From positions 1 through 8,520 of the forward strand of contig QIKC01000339.1 in assembly GCA_003232855.1 (NCBI GenBank): DNA of 8,520 bases, written 5' to 3'. Shown here piece by piece: positions 6,747-8,520 of this stretch (the first letter of the stretch is position 1; the number at the start of each line of letters is the position of its first letter). The notes beneath the pieces are model-generated. The model saw only the letters and a program-made list of their open reading frames with translations, searched no databases and was not told where the DNA came from. This DNA is from Verrucomicrobiales bacterium. Its GTDB lineage: Bacteria > Verrucomicrobiota > Verrucomicrobiia > Verrucomicrobiales > DEV007. Both the position numbers and the translations under genes were made by a program.

Positions 6747-7925
6747 ATGACCCTCTCCCACCACATCATCGCCGCCATCCTGACCCTGCCCCTAGTGCTC
6801 GCCACCGCCACGGCAAGCCCAACTTTCGTCCCCGCCTTCCCCAACCTAACCATCAAAAAACCGGTCACCACCGCGATCCTACCCGGAACCGACACCGAGC
6901 TCATCGTCGCCCAGGGCGGCATCATTTACATCCTGCCAAAAGACCGCAACGCGAGCGAAGCCGCCATCTGGTTCGACCTCACCGAGCGCGTAACCATCGA
7001 TAAAGATTTCGAAGAAGGCCTGCTCGGCCTCACCTTCCACCCAAACTACACCTCCAACGGCAAATTCTACGTCTACTACTCGCGCCAAGACCCCAAACGC
7101 TCGATCCTCTCCGAATTCGTCGCTATCGATAACAAGCCCGACCCCACCAGCGAGCGCCACCTATTGGAGATCCGCCAGCCCTTCTGGAACCACAATTCCG
7201 GCCTCCCCACCTTCGGCCCCGACGGCTACCTCTACGTGTCCACCGGCGACGGCGGCAATGGCAACGACCCGCTAACCCACTCGCAGAACCTGTTCTCGCC
7301 ACTCGGAAAAATCCTACGCCTCGACATCGACACCCGCTCCGGCGACCTCCCCTACGGCATCCCCGCCGACAACCCCTTCATCGCCACGCCCGGCGCATTG
7401 GCAGAGATTTGGGCCTACGGCATGCGCAACCCCTGGGGGCTGCATTTTGACAAAAAAGGCCGCCTGTGGTGCGCCGATGTCGGCCAGGCCATGTGGGAAG
7501 AAATCAACCTCATCACCAAAGGCGGCAACTACGGCTGGAGCTACCGCGAAGGCGCGCACGACCTCGCACTAAGCCGCAACCCACCACTCACCACCGAAGG
7601 CAAAGACGCCATCACCCTCATTGATCCAGTGCACGAATACAGCCACGCCGACGGCATCAGCATCACCGGCGGCGTCGTCTATCAAGGCGACGCCTTCCCC
7701 GAACTGCAGGGAAAATATATCTACGGCGACTGGAAATCCGGCTTCGTCTGGGCGCTCACAGTCGACGACGACGGCAAAAAAATCTCCAACACCATCCTGC
7801 GCCCGCGCAACGCCACAGACGACAAAAAAGCCAATAGCTTCCAACCCACCATGTTCACCACCCGCCCCGACGGCGAGCTATGGATCCTCAGCTGGGACGG
7901 CAAAATCTACGAACTCGCGAAATAA
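6747..7925 (+). CDS. Exported PQQ-dependent glucose/sorbosone-type dehydrogenase (Asd/YliI-like)
   Basis: This family of soluble six-bladed beta-propeller quinoproteins oxidises aldose sugars in the periplasm with PQQ. The product (392 aa, normal length) starts with a signal peptide (hydrophobic IIAAILTLPLVLATATA, probable cleavage after TAS at about residue 24). Family motifs: EEGLLGLTFHPNYTSNGKFY (89-108), NHNSG plus FGPDGYLYVSTGDGG (148-170; H149 aligns with the catalytic base region of soluble glucose dehydrogenase), LGKILRLDID (186-195), IPADNPF (205-211), EIWAYGMRNPWGLHFD (220-235; R227 is the likely PQQ-contacting arginine), WCADVGQ (241-247) and GGNYGW (259-264). Substrate cannot be told from sequence. 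No PQQ synthesis genes are in the window. The gene sits 15 nt after rsmE with no Shine-Dalgarno sequence and no obvious promoter in the gap. A plain sugar-dehydrogenase-like propeller of other function is the main alternative. Confidence 0.9.
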   Translation: MTLSHHIIAAILTLPLVLATATASPTFVPAFPNLTIKKPVTTAILPGTDTELIVAQGGIIYILPKDRNASEAAIWFDLTERVTIDKDFEEGLLGLTFHPNYTSNGKFYVYYSRQDPKRSILSEFVAIDNKPDPTSERHLLEIRQPFWNHNSGLPTFGPDGYLYVSTGDGGNGNDPLTHSQNLFSPLGKILRLDIDTRSGDLPYGIPADNPFIATPGALAEIWAYGMRNPWGLHFDKKGRLWCADVGQAMWEEINLITKGGNYGWSYREGAHDLALSRNPPLTTEGKDAITLIDPVHEYSHADGISITGGVVYQGDAFPELQGKYIYGDWKSGFVWALTVDDDGKKISNTILRPRNATDDKKANSFQPTMFTTRPDGELWILSWDGKIYELAK

Positions 7926-7948
7926 CGGCGCCCGCCACGCTTTACCCA

Positions 7949-7991
7949 CGAATTTCATAAAAATTCGCGTCCATTCGCGTCCATTCGCGGG
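7949..7991 (+). repeat. ATTCGCG-type intergenic repeat with small hairpin
   Basis: CGAATTT (7949-7955) and AAATTCG (7961-7967) form a 7-bp hairpin with a 5-nt loop. The right arm runs into two perfect direct copies of ATTCGCGTCC (7963-7972 and 7973-7982) and a third partial copy, ATTCGCGGG (7983-7991). Related fragments follow as CCTTCGCGG (8001-8009 region) and CCATTCGTGCC (8031-8041). It lies about 25 nt after the dehydrogenase stop. The stem is A/T-rich with no T-tract, so a terminator role is doubtful. Confidence 0.65.
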
Positions 7992-8047
7992 CAAAAAATC
8001 CCTTCGCGGTAGCCGATCAGATATGGATTGCCATTCGTGCCAGGTAT

Positions 8048-8100
8048 TTTCGATGCAACGAGCTGACAAATCGGTGCTCATCGAGAACGATGCATCGAAA
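8048..8100 (+). repeat. Perfect 10-bp inverted repeat (TTTCGATGCA / TGCATCGAAA)
   Basis: TTTCGATGCA at 8048-8057 is exactly complementary to TGCATCGAAA at 8091-8100. The 33-nt interval holds a small inner pairing, GAGC (8060-8063) with GCTC (8076-8079). This could be a stem-loop in RNA or the ends of a short palindromic element. No target-site duplication is visible at its edges. Confidence 0.6.
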
Positions 8101-8133
8101 GCGGGAAGACGACTACAGTTCTCTCAAGGGGAC

Positions 8134-8172
8134 TGCCCCCCTGTGCTCTTTGCTCTACGCGCTGAGGGGGCA
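8134..8172 (+). repeat. Inverted repeat TGCCCCC / GGGGGCA (hairpin A)
   Basis: TGCCCCC (8134-8140) pairs with GGGGGCA (8166-8172) over 7 GC-rich base pairs, with a 25-nt loop. It is followed by TTTTGGGTTTT, so it has some resemblance to an intrinsic terminator, but the loop is long and the T-run is interrupted. Its right arm overlaps the next hairpin. Confidence 0.5.
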
Positions 8173-8195
8173 TTTTGGGTTTTCGGAAAAATGCC
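8169..8195 (+). repeat. Hairpin GGCATTTT / AAAATGCC (hairpin B)
   Basis: GGCATTTT (8169-8176) is perfectly complementary to AAAATGCC (8188-8195), with an 11-nt loop. Bases 8169-8172 are also the right arm of the preceding inverted repeat, so the two stems cannot form fully at the same time. Confidence 0.55.
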
Positions 8196-8206
8196 GGAAC
8201 TTTGGG

Positions 8207-8234
8207 TTGCCTTTCAGGCTCTCTATTTTATTAT
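8207..8234 (+). promoter_or_regulatory. Possible sigma-70-type promoter for the secreted-protein gene
   Basis: TTGCCT (8207-8212) and TATTAT (8229-8234) are separated by 16 nt and match the -35 and -10 consensus at four and five of six positions. They lie in the A/T-richer part of the gap, about 170 nt before the ATG at 8408. The -10 lies inside the loop of the 8216-8260 inverted repeat. Confidence 0.3.
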
Positions 8235-8260
8235 GCGCGGCTTTCTAATCGTAAGAGCCT
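8216..8260 (+). repeat. 7-bp inverted repeat AGGCTCT / AGAGCCT
   Basis: AGGCTCT (8216-8222) is complementary to AGAGCCT (8254-8260), with a 31-nt interval. Alone it is weak and could be chance, but it is the last of a row of inverted repeats between 8048 and 8260. Confidence 0.35.
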
Positions 8261-8407
8261 CCATCTGGGCGCGCATTTCATCTCATTTTACAGACAATGA
8301 AACAGTTCAAGCTCAACATCATCGCCCCCTTTTCTCCCCCTCTCCGATCACCACAACAACGTCCTCAGGGACACCCCGCAAAAAGCAAATTCCTAGCAGT
8401 AATCACC

Positions 8408-8520
8408 ATGAAACACATTCTACTTGCCGGCCTACTGAGTCTTGGACTATCCACCAATAGCTGGGCGGTCCTGATCACCGAAACCACCGATGCGGGCAAT
8501 ACGACGGACACGGCGTTTGT
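8408..8520 (+). CDS. Exported protein with signal peptide, 3'-partial
   Basis: From ATG 8408 the frame is open to the window edge, giving 37 codons: a basic start (MKH), a hydrophobic core (ILLAGLLSLGLS) and a likely signal peptidase I site after SWA (about residue 20). The mature part begins VLITETTDAGNTTDTAFV. An in-frame ATG at 8297 would add 37 residues rich in proline and glutamine before the signal peptide; 8408 is preferred because the signal peptide begins exactly there. The visible mature sequence is too short to assign a family; Thr/Asp-rich starts like this are common in surface or PEP-CTERM-type proteins of this kind of bacterium, which is only a suggestion. No Shine-Dalgarno sequence is visible. 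Confidence 0.75.
   Translation, partial: MKHILLAGLLSLGLSTNSWAVLITETTDAGNTTDTAF

Larger units (their letters stand above)
7992..8407 (+). other. Intergenic region without a supported gene, rich in inverted repeats
   Basis: The stretch between the dehydrogenase and the next secreted-protein gene lacks the strong C-ending codon bias of its neighbours and is visibly more A/T-rich from about 8170. It contains at least four inverted repeats (listed separately) between 8048 and 8260, a possible promoter at 8207-8234 and a pyrimidine-rich stretch near 8323-8347. An ORF can be drawn across it (from ATG 8023) but looks accidental. The region is best read as the regulatory upstream zone of the gene at 8408, or as a small structured RNA or element remnant. 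Confidence 0.55.

Noticed and set aside
6014..7003. + strand ORF of 329 aa across rsmE and the dehydrogenase gene
   Set aside because: It is Arg/His/Pro-rich shadow translation overlapping two genes with clear family motifs.
8297..8407. ATG 8297 as an alternative start of the last gene
   Set aside because: It would place a Pro/Gln-rich 37-residue segment before an otherwise ideal signal peptide that begins at ATG 8408.
8023..8460. ORF with possible start ATG 8023 crossing the right intergenic region
   Set aside because: It is the tail of a frame that shadows the dehydrogenase, shows none of the local codon bias, runs through the inverted repeats and overlaps the signal-peptide start at 8408. 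It cannot be fully excluded, but there is no positive support.

Overview
The window is a GC-rich stretch of bacterial chromosome with every supported gene on the + strand and a very strong preference for C at third codon positions. The two large secreted proteins at the left combine lamin-tail domains, Ig-like choice-of-anchor modules and a 'DPDxNG...FAEYALG...FFRL' C-terminal module. This combination is typical of Verrucomicrobiota and their PVC relatives, so that is the best guess at lineage; it is inferred from domain style and not from a marker gene. None of the five visible gene starts has a recognisable Shine-Dalgarno sequence.

Left part (1-4009): two large extracellular or surface proteins. 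The first (1-1823) enters from outside the window and carries two lamin-tail domains around a galactose-binding-like domain. The second (ending at 4009) has Ig-like modules, a beta-propeller-like stretch and a choice-of-anchor D module. Its protein-like reading frame runs upstream to about the stop of the first gene, but the frame has no ATG, GTG or TTG before 2135. It is therefore headless, frame-shifted or unusually started.

Middle part (4010-6731): a conserved housekeeping block, grpE - dnaJ - rsmE. A consensus -10 hexamer lies just before grpE. Co-chaperone GrpE and J-protein DnaJ both serve DnaK, which is not in the window; RsmE methylates 16S rRNA and is often found next to dnaJ. The dnaJ and rsmE start codons are each preceded by a nearly identical AT-rich plus poly-C leader of 41-43 nt, the most distinctive feature here. 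An imperfect hairpin lies in the grpE-dnaJ gap, and an 8-nt tandem array lies in the dnaJ-rsmE gap.

Right part (6732-8520): an exported PQQ-dependent aldose/sorbosone-type dehydrogenase follows rsmE after 15 nt. A gene-free gap of about 480 nt (7926-8407) comes next, more A/T-rich in its right half. It holds short ATTCGCG-type repeats and several inverted repeats that could form a structured RNA. The window ends inside a new gene beginning with a clear signal peptide.

I see no CRISPR array, tRNA, rRNA, transposase or defence system. The candidates for something undescribed are the shared leader element, the structured intergenic region at 8048-8260 and the headless junction at 1815-2134. None can be called a new system from sequence alone.
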